Translations under genes and position numbers: made by a program
In this document: positions 7,028-14,687 of the stretch, piece by piece
Position numbering within the stretch: the first letter of the stretch is position 1
Layout: each line of letters begins with the position of its first letter
DNA from: ZCTH02-B3 sp036563895
Lineage (GTDB): Bacteria > Bacillota > Bacilli > Paenibacillales > Paenibacillaceae
Length of the DNA: 19,103 nucleotides
Assembly (NCBI GenBank): GCA_036563895.1
Contig: DATCLN010000068.1
Coordinates: 1 to 19,103 of the forward strand
Direction: 5' to 3'
The notes under the pieces: model-generated
The model's database searches: none
What the model was told of the DNA's origin: nothing
The model's input: the letters and a program-made list of their open reading frames with translations, nothing else

Positions 7028-8623
7028 TCAGCCCTGCTCCCGGGTCCGCTCCTTGAATTTTCGCGCCAGTTCGTACAGGTTCGCCAGCTCTTCGGGCGTC
7101 ATTTCCCGCTCCGGTCCGTCATCCTCCACCACCGGCATGTCGGGCTTGCGGCCCGCGGACCTTCCCCGTCCTCCGGCGCGCTTGCCTTCGGCGCCCGCCC
7201 GCTCCCCGCGGACGGCCCCGTCACCGGTTCTGCGCTCCAACACCTCGCGCAGCTTTTCCTGCCCGCGGACGTAGGCCACTGCCTCTTCGTAGGTGGCGAT
7301 CCCCTTGGCCAGCATGTTGGCGGCGATGGCGTCGATGAACGGCTCGGACAGCCGCTGCGTTTCGTCCATGCTCATCACGTAATGGATCAGAACGTTGATC
7401 ACCGGTTCCGGCAGCCGGTAAGCCGCGTCGATTTTCTCGAAAATGCGCAAAAACGGGTCCGGCACCGCCCCCGGGAAAAAGAGCTTGAGCACCCGCGTCC
7501 ACGGCTGATGGCGCAGCAGGTCGTTGTACGCCTGCTGCGAAATGGCGGAGGGAAACCGCTTCGGCACCTCCAGGCCCGGCTCCGCGGCCTCCGGGACGGC
7601 GGCGGTCTCCGCGCCTCCCGCGGCGGAGCCGTATTCCGCTTTCCCCGCGGCTTCCGGCAAGCCCGGTTCCTCCGCCGTATCCTCCACGGATTCCTTCTCC
7701 GCCGCGCTCAAACGGGCGAGCCGGATGGCGCGCTCCTTTTCCCGCTTGCGGTCCTGCCGGTACATCTCCCGGGCGCGGCGGTCGAGCAGGTCCCAATCCG
7801 GCCGCCCGTCCTCCCGGAAAGCGCCGTCCTCGTCCAGCAGGCGGCAGATTTCCGGCGCGTTGAGCTCGTATTTGTAGGCGAGGTAATTGATTCTGGCCAT
7901 CGCTTCCGGCATGTGGCGGAGCCGCTCCACCCATTTTCGGTTCGCCGATCCGCGCGGAAAACGGAACAGGATGTCGGCGTGGCGGATCCGCTCCGGCACT
8001 TCCGGTCCGTCCTCCCGCGCGGCGGCCGCTTCCGCGAAGGGATCGGCGGCGTCCGGTTCCGGGCGTTCGCCCGCGCCCTTGCCCAGCCTGAACATTTCCG
8101 CGGGCGGCACGGACACGTCCTCCCGGCTCAAAAACCGGTCCAGATCGGCGGGCGGATCGGGTTCCAGAGCCTTGTGCAGCTCGAGATGCGCGTATCTACC
8201 AATACGGTCCCGCAGGAGCAGCGTGAGATACGGGTGGGCAAAAAAACGGTGGGGCGGCAGCGGGGGCCGAAGCTCGTATTCGTACAGCGTCTCTTCCGTC
8301 ACCGGGTCGTAACGCCGGTAGACCCTGAGCAATCCCACGGCTTCCAGCCGGGACGACGCTTCGATCAGCCGCCGCCGGCCGTCCAGGCCCGGATCCAGGC
8401 CGAGGCCGAGAAACAGCCCGCGCTGCTGATCCGGCGGCGTATAGCCGATCTCGTCCTCGCCAAGCCGGTGGTACAGCAGCAGATAGAAAGACACGGCCAG
8501 CGATCCGGCCAGCGGCTGGTACAGCAGGGCGAGAACTTTGCGGTCCAGCGCGCTCAGGGCAAAATCGCGGTATGCGACAAACCGGTGGTTTTCCGTAAAT
8601 TCCAGCACGTTCGACACGCGCAC
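7028..8623 (-). CDS. dnaB: Replication initiation and membrane attachment protein DnaB (Firmicutes type)
   Basis: This is the Firmicutes DnaB, a DnaD-like scaffold protein that recruits the helicase-loader complex at oriC and at restart sites; it is not the helicase. The 531-aa product has an N-terminal winged-helix-like domain (about 1-145), a middle DnaD-like region (about 205-295), and a second DnaD-type domain (about 357-460) with the signature YVMSMDETQRLSEPFIDAIA. Residues 305-355 and 465-505 are low-complexity, Ala/Glu/Gly/Pro-rich linkers, longer than in Bacillus. The start is the GTG at 8623; its ribosome site is poor (GGGAG is 18 bases away), so a GTG two codons later is possible. 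It is followed by dnaI, its functional partner. Confidence 0.92.
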   Translation of the reverse strand: MRVSNVLEFTENHRFVAYRDFALSALDRKVLALLYQPLAGSLAVSFYLLLYHRLGEDEIGYTPPDQQRGLFLGLGLDPGLDGRRRLIEASSRLEAVGLLRVYRRYDPVTEETLYEYELRPPLPPHRFFAHPYLTLLLRDRIGRYAHLELHKALEPDPPADLDRFLSREDVSVPPAEMFRLGKGAGERPEPDAADPFAEAAAAREDGPEVPERIRHADILFRFPRGSANRKWVERLRHMPEAMARINYLAYKYELNAPEICRLLDEDGAFREDGRPDWDLLDRRAREMYRQDRKREKERAIRLARLSAAEKESVEDTAEEPGLPEAAGKAEYGSAAGGAETAAVPEAAEPGLEVPKRFPSAISQQAYNDLLRHQPWTRVLKLFFPGAVPDPFLRIFEKIDAAYRLPEPVINVLIHYVMSMDETQRLSEPFIDAIAANMLAKGIATYEEAVAYVRGQEKLREVLERRTGDGAVRGERAGAEGKRAGGRGRSAGRKPDMPVVEDDGPEREMTPEELANLYELARKFKERTREQG

Positions 8624-8661
8624 GGCGGCTTCGCCACTCTTCTCCCTTAAGCTCGTCCCCT

Positions 8662-8670
8662 ATTGTAGCA
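8662..8670 (-). promoter_or_regulatory. Extended -10 promoter for dnaB-dnaI
   Basis: TGCTACAAT on the minus strand (8670-8662) is a near-perfect extended -10 element. No convincing -35 lies 16-18 bases further upstream, which is acceptable for extended -10 promoters. The transcript would start near 8655, about 30 bases before the dnaB start. The element sits within 20 bases of the stop of the DUF4956 gene. Confidence 0.5.
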
Positions 8671-8680
8671 TAAAATCGGC

Positions 8681-9406
8681 CTACTGCGCGTAATCCCCGC
8701 GATAATTGACGAGCAACGCGTCCACCACCCCGTCGATGGCCGCCAGGTCGCCCAGAAACGCCGTGTTGTCGTCCCGAAGCTTCAGTTCCGCCGTCAGTTC
8801 GATGTAATCTTTTCGCACCGTTTTTCCCTTCAGCGTGTAGGGGAGCTTCGCGAGGCGCTCCCGCACGGCGTCCGCCGCTTCTTCCGTATAGCGGACGATG
8901 AGCAGGAACGGCTGGTGGCGGATTTTTTTGCGGGATACCCAGAAAAGGACGAGGCCGATGAAGGCGGAGCCGATCAGCGCGACCGGGTACAGCTTGGCCC
9001 CGGCGGTGATGCCGGCGGCGATGGCCCAGAACATGTAGACGATGTCCAGCGGGTCCTTGACCGCGGTGCGGAAACGGACGATGCTGAGCGCGCCGACCAT
9101 GCCGAGGGAAAGCACAAGGTTGGAGCTGATCGTCATGATGACAAGCGCGGTGATGATCGTCATCAGCACGTAGGACACGTTGTAGTTGTAACTGTACACC
9201 ACGCCTCGAAAGGTGAATCGGTACACCCAATGGATGAACAAGCCGATGCATAGCGAGCACAGCAGCACCAGCGCCATGTCGAAGTAGGACACGCTGCGGA
9301 AGGAATCGAGGGCGAGCTCGCCCTGCTTGAACAGATCAAGCAGATCCTGGAACGTAAAGACTTCCCCATGACCGGAAGGCACCTTTTCATGCACCCTTTC
9401 ATGCAA
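8681..9406 (-). CDS. DUF4956 domain membrane protein
   Basis: A membrane protein of about 233-241 aa. After a short FTFQDLLDLFKQG head it has helices at about 43-65, 80-112 and 123-157, the conserved segment SLGMVGALSIVRFRTAVKDPLD between them, and a soluble C-terminal domain of about 75 residues. This is the DUF4956 pattern; its biochemical role is unknown. Family members often neighbour VTC-domain and CotH-kinase genes, as here. No ATG is in frame near the start: TTG at 9406 overlaps the VTC gene by 8 bases, and GTG codons at 9394 and 9382 are alternatives. GAAAGGG upstream of the GTG at 9382 makes that one credible. The TAG stop at 8681 is followed by the dnaB promoter and no terminator. 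Confidence 0.87.
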   Translation of the reverse strand: MHERVHEKVPSGHGEVFTFQDLLDLFKQGELALDSFRSVSYFDMALVLLCSLCIGLFIHWVYRFTFRGVVYSYNYNVSYVLMTIITALVIMTISSNLVLSLGMVGALSIVRFRTAVKDPLDIVYMFWAIAAGITAGAKLYPVALIGSAFIGLVLFWVSRKKIRHQPFLLIVRYTEEAADAVRERLAKLPYTLKGKTVRKDYIELTAELKLRDDNTAFLGDLAAIDGVVDALLVNYRGDYAQ

Positions 9407-10106
9407 AGGTATGGTGTCGCAAGAAATAGTCCCTGCAAATGGCGTATTTGGAGATGGCCGCGCGCCGCATGTCCGCCTGCACGAGCCGCCGCGCGAATTC
9501 CGGCAGATACGCGCCGTATTTGATTTCCATGATCGTCAGCGAATGCTCCAGGGTTTCCACGGTGACCATGCCGGGATCGAACAGGTCCGTCGTGTTGACC
9601 GCGGCGGACAGGCGCTTGTCGAAGGTGATGCGGGCCCCGCCCGGCTCGCAGAAATAGGCTTCCCGCACGTAATCGACGATGACGGAGGGCTTGTACCCTC
9701 TGCGGGCGATGGCGTCATAGAAATCGCGATACAGTTTCGGTCCCGTTTCCAGGAACAATCCGTCCCCGGCCAGGAGCCGGTCGTATTCCTCCCGCGTGAG
9801 CGGCGCCGATTCCTTGCTCACCCATTCGCCGTAGCGGCTTTTCCGCTCCAGCCGGATGAAGCGGTCGCAGCCGTTGTAGATGCGGATGCGGAATTTTTCC
9901 CGGCTGAAGATGCCGCTCTTCTTGTCGGACAGGGCGTGGTCGTGCGGCCCGTCGAAATAGAGGCTGCGGATCGAATACCCGTCGGCGCAGACGGAATGGG
10001 GATCCCGCGGAAACAGGACGGCGACCCGGCGGCGGAGGTCCGCGTAGGTGTGCGGATGAAGGTAATATTTCAACTCATGGCGCAATTTCCGGCCCATAAA
10101 TTGCAT
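9399..10106 (-). CDS. VTC-domain protein (polyphosphate polymerase fold)
   Basis: A 235-aa soluble protein of the VTC branch of the triphosphate-tunnel metalloenzymes. Yeast Vtc4 of this branch makes polyphosphate from ATP; most bacterial members are untested. Tunnel residues are visible: E11 and K13 (RHELKYYL), R47 in YSIRSLYFD, R73 and R75 in KFRIRIYNG, E87 and K89 in RLERKS, R148 after VDY, and E194 and K196 in IMEIKYG. All the charged strands needed for binding a triphosphate and metal appear intact, so it is probably active. The ATG at 10106 has GGGGTGA about 8 bases upstream; a second ATG three codons on is possible. It lies 17 bases after the PelG-CotH gene and overlaps the DUF4956 gene. 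Confidence 0.92.
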   Translation of the reverse strand: MQFMGRKLRHELKYYLHPHTYADLRRRVAVLFPRDPHSVCADGYSIRSLYFDGPHDHALSDKKSGIFSREKFRIRIYNGCDRFIRLERKSRYGEWVSKESAPLTREEYDRLLAGDGLFLETGPKLYRDFYDAIARRGYKPSVIVDYVREAYFCEPGGARITFDKRLSAAVNTTDLFDPGMVTVETLEHSLTIMEIKYGAYLPEFARRLVQADMRRAAISKYAICRDYFLRHHTFA

Positions 10107-10123
10107 GTTCCGTCACCCCGCTG

Positions 10124-13100
10124 TCACTCGTGCGCAAAAAATTCCCGAACCCCGTAATGGAGGCGCCCGTCCGCATCCTGGAAACGGTCGAACGGAATCT
10201 GCGAATGCCCGGCCGCATCGGTCACCACGACCTTCCAGAAATACACGCCGGGAGACAGCCCGTCCACAATGAGCGAAGTCTCCCGGATTCCCTGGACGCG
10301 GCGCACGGAGTCGGTGAATTGCGGGTCCCTGGCGAGGGACCATTCGTAGACCAGATCGTCCCCTTGCAAATCAAAGGACGGGTCCCAGAAAAATTGGTAC
10401 GTCCCTTCTCCGAGCGGCTCCGGATCGCCGAGAAAGAAAGGCTTGGGGACCTCCAGATCAGCCTTGAAACGTTCCATGGCGCGCGACGGCACGCCCATAA
10501 GGAGCTCGAAAGCCTCCTCGAGGCGATCCGCCTCCACCGGCAGATAATACACGTCCGGCTCCCGCCGCAAAAACGGTTCCACCGTGCGCCGGTAAGCGGC
10601 CACGCGTTCCGCCACCGCGGTTTCGTTGATCGCCGAGGCGTACAGCTCCTCCATTTTTTCCTGCAAGAGCCGCACATGCTCCGTGCTGCGGAAGAACCGG
10701 TTGTGCAGCACGCTCCCCCAGTAATTGCTCAGTCCGCCCTCGTACGGGGCCGAATATTCGTAGGCGCGGGGCCATTCCCAGGCGGCGTCGTAATCCCAGG
10801 GCAGGAAATACCATTTGGTCTGGTTCAGCGGCGAATAAAGCAAAAAATTTTGCGCGGTCGTGTCCATGTTGTCCATGAGCAGGTTGGCCGCCATCCAGGT
10901 CAGGTAGTTGTCCAGATCGAAATGCCGCTCGATGACTTCCGCGATCGGGATCGACGGGTTGTTCACATCCTCCAGCATGGCGAGCAGCCGCCCGTGCTCT
11001 TCCCTCCCGCGGATTTCCAGGCGCGTCTCGAAAAGCGCCCGGTCGTAGTCCGGGTCGTTTTCGTCCTTGAGCTCGTCCGGATACCGCAAAAATTCGAAAT
11101 CGGCCGCCTTGTACAGATACCCGTTCGGATCCAGCAGATGGTTGCGCAGAAACATGCGGTTCGGCTGCTCCACCTGCGTGTACAGGCCGTAGTCCTCAAA
11201 CGGCGCGTCCTTTGCGCCCTCCGACAGGTCCCGGACAAAGAGGTGCACAAACTGCGTGCGCAGGCTGGCGATGTCCGGCATTTGTTCGAACAGGTCGAAG
11301 CTGAGCTTGTTGCGGATGCGGACGGGGTCGAAAATGTGCTTGTTCAGGTTGATCACCCGCTGGTCGTTCCATAGCCCGGCCTGCCTGTTCAGCTTGATCC
11401 TGTAATTGCGCTGGGGTTCGTATCGGGATGAGCCGCCCCTGAGTTCAATCCGCCCGTTGGCTTCGGTCGCGGCGAACCCGAACATCCCCGGCTTCGGCCC
11501 GCCGCCGCCCGGCTCGCCTTCCTGCAGGATGATGTCCAGCGCGCCTTCTTCCATGCGATCCCGGACCCGGTTCAGCTTATACCAGGTCAGCGGATCCGGG
11601 CCGCCGCGGCGGTCGGGCAGCACCGTCACGTACAGCGTGCGCACCGACTGGTCGTCGTCCCGTTCATACAGCCGTTTGTCTTCCTTCAGGCCCGCCGTCA
11701 TGATGCCGGGCGGCGGCTCCGTCGCCTGCGCGGACGGGCCGGATTGGGACGAACAGCCGGCCGTAAGCAGCGCGCAAGCGGCAAGGACCATGAACATGCC
11801 CGACGCCGGGCCTCCCTTCCGCCGCCCTTTCCGCTGCGGACCCGGCCCGACCGGCTGGGAGCAGTAGGTGCGGTAATCGAGATGCCGGAGCAGGTGAATC
11901 AGGCGGACGAGAGCCGCCATCAGCGCCAGGAAAGCGGAGATGATCAGGCCCAGCCCGTCAAGCGCCCCATCCATCGACCACAGCGTCAGCCCCGCGTTGG
12001 CGGCGGCAAACCCCGCGGCGATCGTCAGCGCGCCCCTCCGGTCGTCGAAATAGAGCAGGATCATCACCAGCACAAACGCGATGATGTACAGGTAGTAGCC
12101 CAGCGCCAGCGTGATGAACAGATCCAGCTGCCGGGCGGTGAAACCGGTGAGCGGCAGGAGCTTCACGCCCAGCGCCAGCGCGAGCACCGTGAACATGAGC
12201 TGCACTTCCATCGCAAACCGGATCTCCCGCACGAGCGCCCTCTGCATGTCTTCCTTCGCCTTCGCGATGTCGCGGGGCGTGCCGCCGCCCAGCACGTTCC
12301 GGTAGTAGTCGCGGAATTTTTCGTAAAAGTGCGTCTCCACCGATACGACAAACGTCACAAGGGTGGGCACCACCGTCAGGAAGGCGTAAAACGAAGGCAG
12401 GTCGAAGAACGGCGACACGCGGAACGCGCCGGCGATCTCCCTCGCTTCCGGCCCCGACCAATACACGAACAGATGGACAAACGCGCCTCCGTAAAGGAAC
12501 ATCCCCGTCCAAAACAGCGAAGGCGTCCTCCGGAAATAGGCGAGAAAAGCCCCGTACCGGCTGCTGTCCGCCGGGGGAAAAGCTTTCCCGCAATACCGCG
12601 CGGTGAAGAGCAACACGATGAACATACCGGCGTCCATCGCGGCGATCGCGCCGGCCGCTCCGGTTTCCGGAGCCAGGACAAAAAGCGGCCAGGCGGCGGC
12701 CAGCGACGTGAGCGCGCCGGCCAACTGGTGCAGGGCGATTCTCCGGTACGCTTTGAGCACGGTCAAATGCACGTTTTGCACCCAGAGAACGGTGAGCTCC
12801 GCGAAAAGCAGATACGCGGCCGCCTTGTGCCAGAGGGTGGTCTCCGCCCGCCAGAGGAACAGCCATGCGGCGACGAACGCGGCGGCCAGGCCCAGCGCGG
12901 CGGCGCCGTGCCAGGAGGACGACAGATGGACGTAGTCCCGGTGAAACAGCCGGTCCGCCAAAAAGCGGGAAAGCACCATGGTCAGTCCGCCGGTCAACAG
13001 CAGCGAGAAAATGAACGCGTATATCGCCGTGGCCAGAAACAGCTCCCGCTCCATGAGAGACGCGCCGTTCACCGTCATGAGGGCGAGCAGGGCCAGGATC

Positions 13101-13222
13101 TGGGCCATAGCCAGCAGCATCGGCCCGACGGCCACCGAGATGGCATAGGCGTGCGCCCGGAGCTGGGCGAGAACCCCTTCCTTCCGGTACAGTCTTTTCA
13201 GTTCGAAGCCGATGCCCGCCAT
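10124..13222 (-). CDS. pelG: PelG-CotH fusion: Pel polysaccharide transporter joined to a CotH-family kinase
   Basis: One open frame of 1032 codons holds two proteins that are normally separate. Residues 1-450 are PelG, the inner-membrane flippase-like exporter of Pel polysaccharide: MAGIGFELKRLYRKEG start, about 12 helices, and the FFDLPSFYAFLTVVPTLVTF and HFYEKFRDYY segments. Residues 456-474 are a basic linker (QRKGRRKGG), and 476-490 a hydrophobic stretch ending in a lipobox LTAGC (Cys490). Residues 525-870 are a CotH-type protein kinase with N780, D784, D787 and N792 (MDNMDTTAQNF) and the PWDYD motif (D810, D812). Residues 937-1003 look like a fibronectin-III-type fold. The start at 13222 has GGGGGAGGCGG upstream and overlaps pelF by 25 bases. 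It may be a true fusion, or two genes whose stop was lost or mis-sequenced. Confidence 0.9.
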   Translation of the reverse strand: MAGIGFELKRLYRKEGVLAQLRAHAYAISVAVGPMLLAMAQILALLALMTVNGASLMERELFLATAIYAFIFSLLLTGGLTMVLSRFLADRLFHRDYVHLSSSWHGAAALGLAAAFVAAWLFLWRAETTLWHKAAAYLLFAELTVLWVQNVHLTVLKAYRRIALHQLAGALTSLAAAWPLFVLAPETGAAGAIAAMDAGMFIVLLFTARYCGKAFPPADSSRYGAFLAYFRRTPSLFWTGMFLYGGAFVHLFVYWSGPEAREIAGAFRVSPFFDLPSFYAFLTVVPTLVTFVVSVETHFYEKFRDYYRNVLGGGTPRDIAKAKEDMQRALVREIRFAMEVQLMFTVLALALGVKLLPLTGFTARQLDLFITLALGYYLYIIAFVLVMILLYFDDRRGALTIAAGFAAANAGLTLWSMDGALDGLGLIISAFLALMAALVRLIHLLRHLDYRTYCSQPVGPGPQRKGRRKGGPASGMFMVLAACALLTAGCSSQSGPSAQATEPPPGIMTAGLKEDKRLYERDDDQSVRTLYVTVLPDRRGGPDPLTWYKLNRVRDRMEEGALDIILQEGEPGGGGPKPGMFGFAATEANGRIELRGGSSRYEPQRNYRIKLNRQAGLWNDQRVINLNKHIFDPVRIRNKLSFDLFEQMPDIASLRTQFVHLFVRDLSEGAKDAPFEDYGLYTQVEQPNRMFLRNHLLDPNGYLYKAADFEFLRYPDELKDENDPDYDRALFETRLEIRGREEHGRLLAMLEDVNNPSIPIAEVIERHFDLDNYLTWMAANLLMDNMDTTAQNFLLYSPLNQTKWYFLPWDYDAAWEWPRAYEYSAPYEGGLSNYWGSVLHNRFFRSTEHVRLLQEKMEELYASAINETAVAERVAAYRRTVEPFLRREPDVYYLPVEADRLEEAFELLMGVPSRAMERFKADLEVPKPFFLGDPEPLGEGTYQFFWDPSFDLQGDDLVYEWSLARDPQFTDSVRRVQGIRETSLIVDGLSPGVYFWKVVVTDAAGHSQIPFDRFQDADGRLHYGVREFFAHE
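11753..11830 (-). other. Embedded lipoprotein signal and possible internal start for the CotH part
   Basis: Within the PelG-CotH frame, codons 465-490 encode a complete lipoprotein signal: KGRRKGG, two methionines (ATG at 11797 and 11791), a hydrophobic core MFMVLAACALLTAG and Cys490 (11755-11753). GGAAGGGAGG lies 13 bases before the ATG at 11797, slightly far but usable, so ribosomes might also begin here and make a free CotH lipoprotein. With PelG ending inside the cell, the basic stretch would stay in and the kinase would face outside, as expected for secreted CotH proteins. Confidence 0.6.
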
Positions 13223-14682
13223 GCTTCCGCCTCCCCCAGCTCGGCATACAACCGGCGATATTCGTCGATGAAGCGTTCCCGCGTATACAGCCGCCGCACC
13301 CTCTCCCGGCCGCTGCGGCCCATTTCCGCCCGCAGCCGGGGGTCCCGGCCCAGCCGTATGGCCGCGTCGGCAATCCGCTCCACATGCATGACCGGCACGA
13401 CGATGCCTGCCGGGCCCAGCCCGTCGCCGTTTCCTTCCACCAACCCGCGGCAATCGCCGACGTCCGTCACCACCCACGGCAGTCCGGCCGCCATCCCTTC
13501 CAGCACGGCGAGCGGCTGTCCTTCGCTGACGCTGTTCAGCATGAGCAGATCCATGCGGCCCAGCCACTCGCGGACATTCACCTGGCCGGTGAAATGCACA
13601 TCCGAAAGGCCCAGGGATTCGACGAGCCGGCGGCATTCCTCCTCGTACCCGCCGCCTTCGTCCATCGGCCCCATGATGTAAAGTTCCGCTTCCGGCATTT
13701 CCCGTTTGATCAGCGCGAAGCTGAGAATCATCGTCTTGATGTCCTTGATCGGGACGACCCGCACGATGGCGCCGATGCGGAACCGGCCGTCCGGCGGCGC
13801 GGAGGGAAGGTTGTCGTACGCATCGACGTCGATGCCGTTCGGGACGATGGCGGTTTTTTCCGGCGGACAGCCGAGCTCGATTTCGATCTCGCGGTTCCGC
13901 TCAAACAGCGTCAGCACCCGGTCGGCGTACCGGTAGGCGCAGGCCGAAAGGCGGTAAAAGTGCTCGATCCACAGTTCCTTCAGATGTTCCCGCACCCAGT
14001 CCGCCTTGAGGATTTCTTCTTCCCGTTCCCGCGAATAGATCCCGTGCTCGGTCACCACGAGGGGCCTGCCGTACATATGGCTGGCCAGTCCCCCGAAAAC
14101 GCCCGCGTAGCCCGTGGTGACGGCGTGGTACAGATCGGCCTTCGGGACGTGCTGCCGAAGCGTCAGGATGAGGGGAAGCAGCATGGACCGGACGGACCAG
14201 AACAGTTCGGTGAGCGGAATGTGGCCGTATCTTTCGGCGCCCGAAACGACCAGGAGATCGAGGAAATCCCGGCTGGCCAGAAAATCGGCGGGGTGGCGCA
14301 GGCGCCGCGAACGGAACAGGCCGAAGAGCGCCTCCCAATCCACCTCATCGACGGGCGTCGGGACGCCTTCCTCCGCCTGTTCCGGCCGGGTGCCGCCGCA
14401 TCCGAGGAGGCCGGCCAGGGCCGCCTTCTCCCGTTCCGTCAGGCGGATCAGGCGTCCCCACCGCTTCCGGGAGAAGGAATGGGGGGCCAGAAACGTCTCG
14501 TGCACGGCGGCCAGATTGGCCGGAAGTTCGTACCGGAACTGCCCCCGCTGGGATTCGTGGGCGCCGATGGTATGAAGCACAAATTCGTGTTCCGGCATGC
14601 TGGTGACAAGGGTTTGGATCCAGTTGGACACTCCCCCGGTTACGTAGGGATAGGATCCTTCGGCGATCAGGCAGATGCGCAT
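13198..14682 (-). CDS. pelF: PelF, GT4-family glycosyltransferase of Pel polysaccharide
   Basis: PelF is the cytoplasmic retaining glycosyltransferase that polymerises the Pel chain from a UDP-sugar. The 494-aa product opens with MRICLIAEGSYPYVTGGVSN, the classic PelF start with the GGVSNW donor/acceptor loop. It has the PelF-specific region around 130-200 and TEHGIYSREREEEI at 211-224. The GT-B C-terminal domain shows IVPNGID at 279-285, and the EX7E motif E387-E395 (SEGQPLAVLE) binds the nucleotide sugar. Length is normal. The ATG at 14682 has GGGAGGAG upstream and lies 5 bases after the deacetylase gene; the end overlaps pelG by 25 bases. Residues 97-112 (Cys/Gly/Pro/Glu-rich) are a variable insert. 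Confidence 0.95.
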   Translation of the reverse strand: MRICLIAEGSYPYVTGGVSNWIQTLVTSMPEHEFVLHTIGAHESQRGQFRYELPANLAAVHETFLAPHSFSRKRWGRLIRLTEREKAALAGLLGCGGTRPEQAEEGVPTPVDEVDWEALFGLFRSRRLRHPADFLASRDFLDLLVVSGAERYGHIPLTELFWSVRSMLLPLILTLRQHVPKADLYHAVTTGYAGVFGGLASHMYGRPLVVTEHGIYSREREEEILKADWVREHLKELWIEHFYRLSACAYRYADRVLTLFERNREIEIELGCPPEKTAIVPNGIDVDAYDNLPSAPPDGRFRIGAIVRVVPIKDIKTMILSFALIKREMPEAELYIMGPMDEGGGYEEECRRLVESLGLSDVHFTGQVNVREWLGRMDLLMLNSVSEGQPLAVLEGMAAGLPWVVTDVGDCRGLVEGNGDGLGPAGIVVPVMHVERIADAAIRLGRDPRLRAEMGRSGRERVRRLYTRERFIDEYRRLYAELGEAEAWRASASN

Positions 14683-14687
14683 CCGTT

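Noticed and set aside
5741..8650. A 969-codon open frame on the plus strand opposite dnaI and dnaB
   Set aside because: It mirrors well-recognised genes, has no ribosome site or family features, and is His/Arg/Gln-rich as expected for antisense frames in GC-rich DNA.
9307..9406. A frameshifted ATG start for the DUF4956 gene (ATG at 9402 or 9390)
   Set aside because: Those ATGs are in another frame whose product is Cys/Ser/Arg-rich with no family match, while the DUF4956 frame is intact with TTG/GTG starts.
13223..13636. An upstream extension of the PelG-CotH frame into pelF
   Set aside because: It is Arg/Gly-rich shadow sequence inside pelF, and the PelG start at 13222 has both a ribosome site and the family motif.
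11744..13681. A 645-codon plus-strand open frame opposite pelG
   Set aside because: Composition (Arg/Gln/His/Gly) and position make it an antisense shadow of PelG, whose helices and start are clear.
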